DNA of 41,127 bases from Candidatus Actinomarinales bacterium. Lineage in GTDB: Bacteria > Actinomycetota > Acidimicrobiia > Actinomarinales > Actinomarinaceae. Position numbers and translations under genes: made by a program. A model generated the notes under the pieces. That model searched no databases, was not told the origin of the DNA, and worked only from the letters and a program-made list of their open reading frames with translations. Each line of letters starts with the position of its first letter. Within the stretch, counting starts at the first letter, position 1. Below, piece by piece: positions 40,879-41,127 of the stretch. The stretch covers positions 1 through 41,127 of the forward strand of contig SGYT01000005.1 in the NCBI GenBank assembly GCA_004214055.1. Direction: 5' to 3'.

Positions 40879-41076
40879 ATGCCTAAGGGCAAAGTTAAAT
40901 GGTTTAACCAAACTAAAGGATACGGATTTATAGCTCCAGACGAAGGAGATAAGGATATATTCGTACACATAACTGCGGTTAGAGACTCTGGAATGCAAAA
41001 TCTTGAAGAAGATCAAGAAGTAGAGTTCGAAATTGTAGAAAAAGATGGTAAAGCCTCAGCTGAAAACCTAAAGTAA
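40879..41076 (+). CDS. Cold-shock protein (CspA family)
   Basis: The track start (40849) adds ten residues; ATG at 40879 follows AAGGAGAAAC and gives MPKGKVKWFNQTKGYGFIAP, the true family start. The 65 aa are the usual size. RNP1 (KGYGFI) and RNP2 (DIFVHI) are both present, so it should bind single-stranded nucleic acid and act as RNA chaperone. A TATAGT at 40839-40844 may be its minus-10 element, giving its own transcript with a short leader. Confidence 0.95.
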   Translation: MPKGKVKWFNQTKGYGFIAPDEGDKDIFVHITAVRDSGMQNLEEDQEVEFEIVEKDGKASAENLK

Positions 41077-41127
41077 CGTTCTAATTACTTAGATCTAAAA
41101 TACTACTAGCAATTTTCACTACAAATA

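Noticed and set aside
1-41127. tRNA or rRNA genes, transposases, integrases, CRISPR arrays, restriction or defence genes
   Set aside because: No such sequence pattern was seen on either strand in a by-eye reading; short or degenerate tRNAs could still be missed without a covariance search.

Overview
The window is an AT-rich, very compact, single-species bacterial segment that spans a chromosomal replication origin. The gene content points to a marine, photoheterotrophic actinobacterium with a streamlined genome, of the Candidatus Actinomarina type. The supporting features are the order dnaA-dnaN-(DUF721)-gyrB-gyrA-DUF3566, the parA/parB-cwlM-trxB cluster, an F420/PPOX-type protein, a DTE-type proton-pumping rhodopsin beside a class II photolyase, very short spacers and many overlapping genes. 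The taxonomic placement is inference; no 16S rRNA gene is present. I saw no tRNA, rRNA, insertion sequence, prophage or CRISPR array.

Layout. 1-4.6 kb: 3' part of pntB (transhydrogenase beta), a class II photolyase, then, divergently, the rhodopsin. Their 121-bp spacer carries two TGTGA-N6-TCACA dyads. Behind the rhodopsin lie a long stem-loop and three tiny membrane-protein genes absent from the ORF track. 4.6-14.6 kb: mixed metabolic genes (deoxyribosyltransferase, DUF3445, alpha/beta hydrolase, a CbiM-type metal permease, family 4 uracil-DNA glycosylase, EamA exporter, a TPP riboswitch driving a sodium-solute symporter, an S9 peptidase, NDH-2). A 360-bp spacer at 7546-7905 is rich in stem-loops and looks like a structured RNA.

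14.6-23.5 kb, all on the minus strand: a MacB-type exporter (adaptor, ATPase, permease) bracketed by three secreted or lipid-anchored proteins. Each of these holds two copies of a Cys-containing repeat of the type CxRxxGxxxPDPT. Upstream of them are a thioesterase, a PPi-type phosphofructokinase paired with a DUF2090 aldolase, and a compact cobalamin riboswitch ahead of a membrane-anchored BtuF-like protein.

23.5-31.4 kb: DUF3566, gyrA (with a Lys/Ala/Pro repeat tail and unusual quinolone-pocket residues), gyrB, a short DciA-like gene, dnaN and dnaA, with recF absent. 31.4-31.7 kb: the AT-rich presumed oriC where transcription diverges. 31.7-36.1 kb: rpmH-rnpA-yidD-yidC-jag-rsmG-parA-parB, tightly overlapped, with a perfect parS site inside rsmG. 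36.1-41.1 kb: a cwlM-like gene whose true start appears to be ATT, trxB, a small membrane protein, GNAT and NUDIX genes, the CCA-adding enzyme and a cold-shock protein.

How it fits together. The origin block couples initiation (DnaA, clamp, gyrase), ribosome and membrane biogenesis (L34, RnpA, YidD, YidC) and segregation (ParA/ParB/parS). The accessory blocks speak of light energy (rhodopsin, transhydrogenase, photolyase) and vitamin or metal salvage (TPP-switch transporter, B12-switch binding protein, CbiM). The best candidate for an undescribed system is the exporter with its three two-repeat PDP lipoproteins. The twin operators between photolyase and rhodopsin and the structured 7.6 kb spacer come next.
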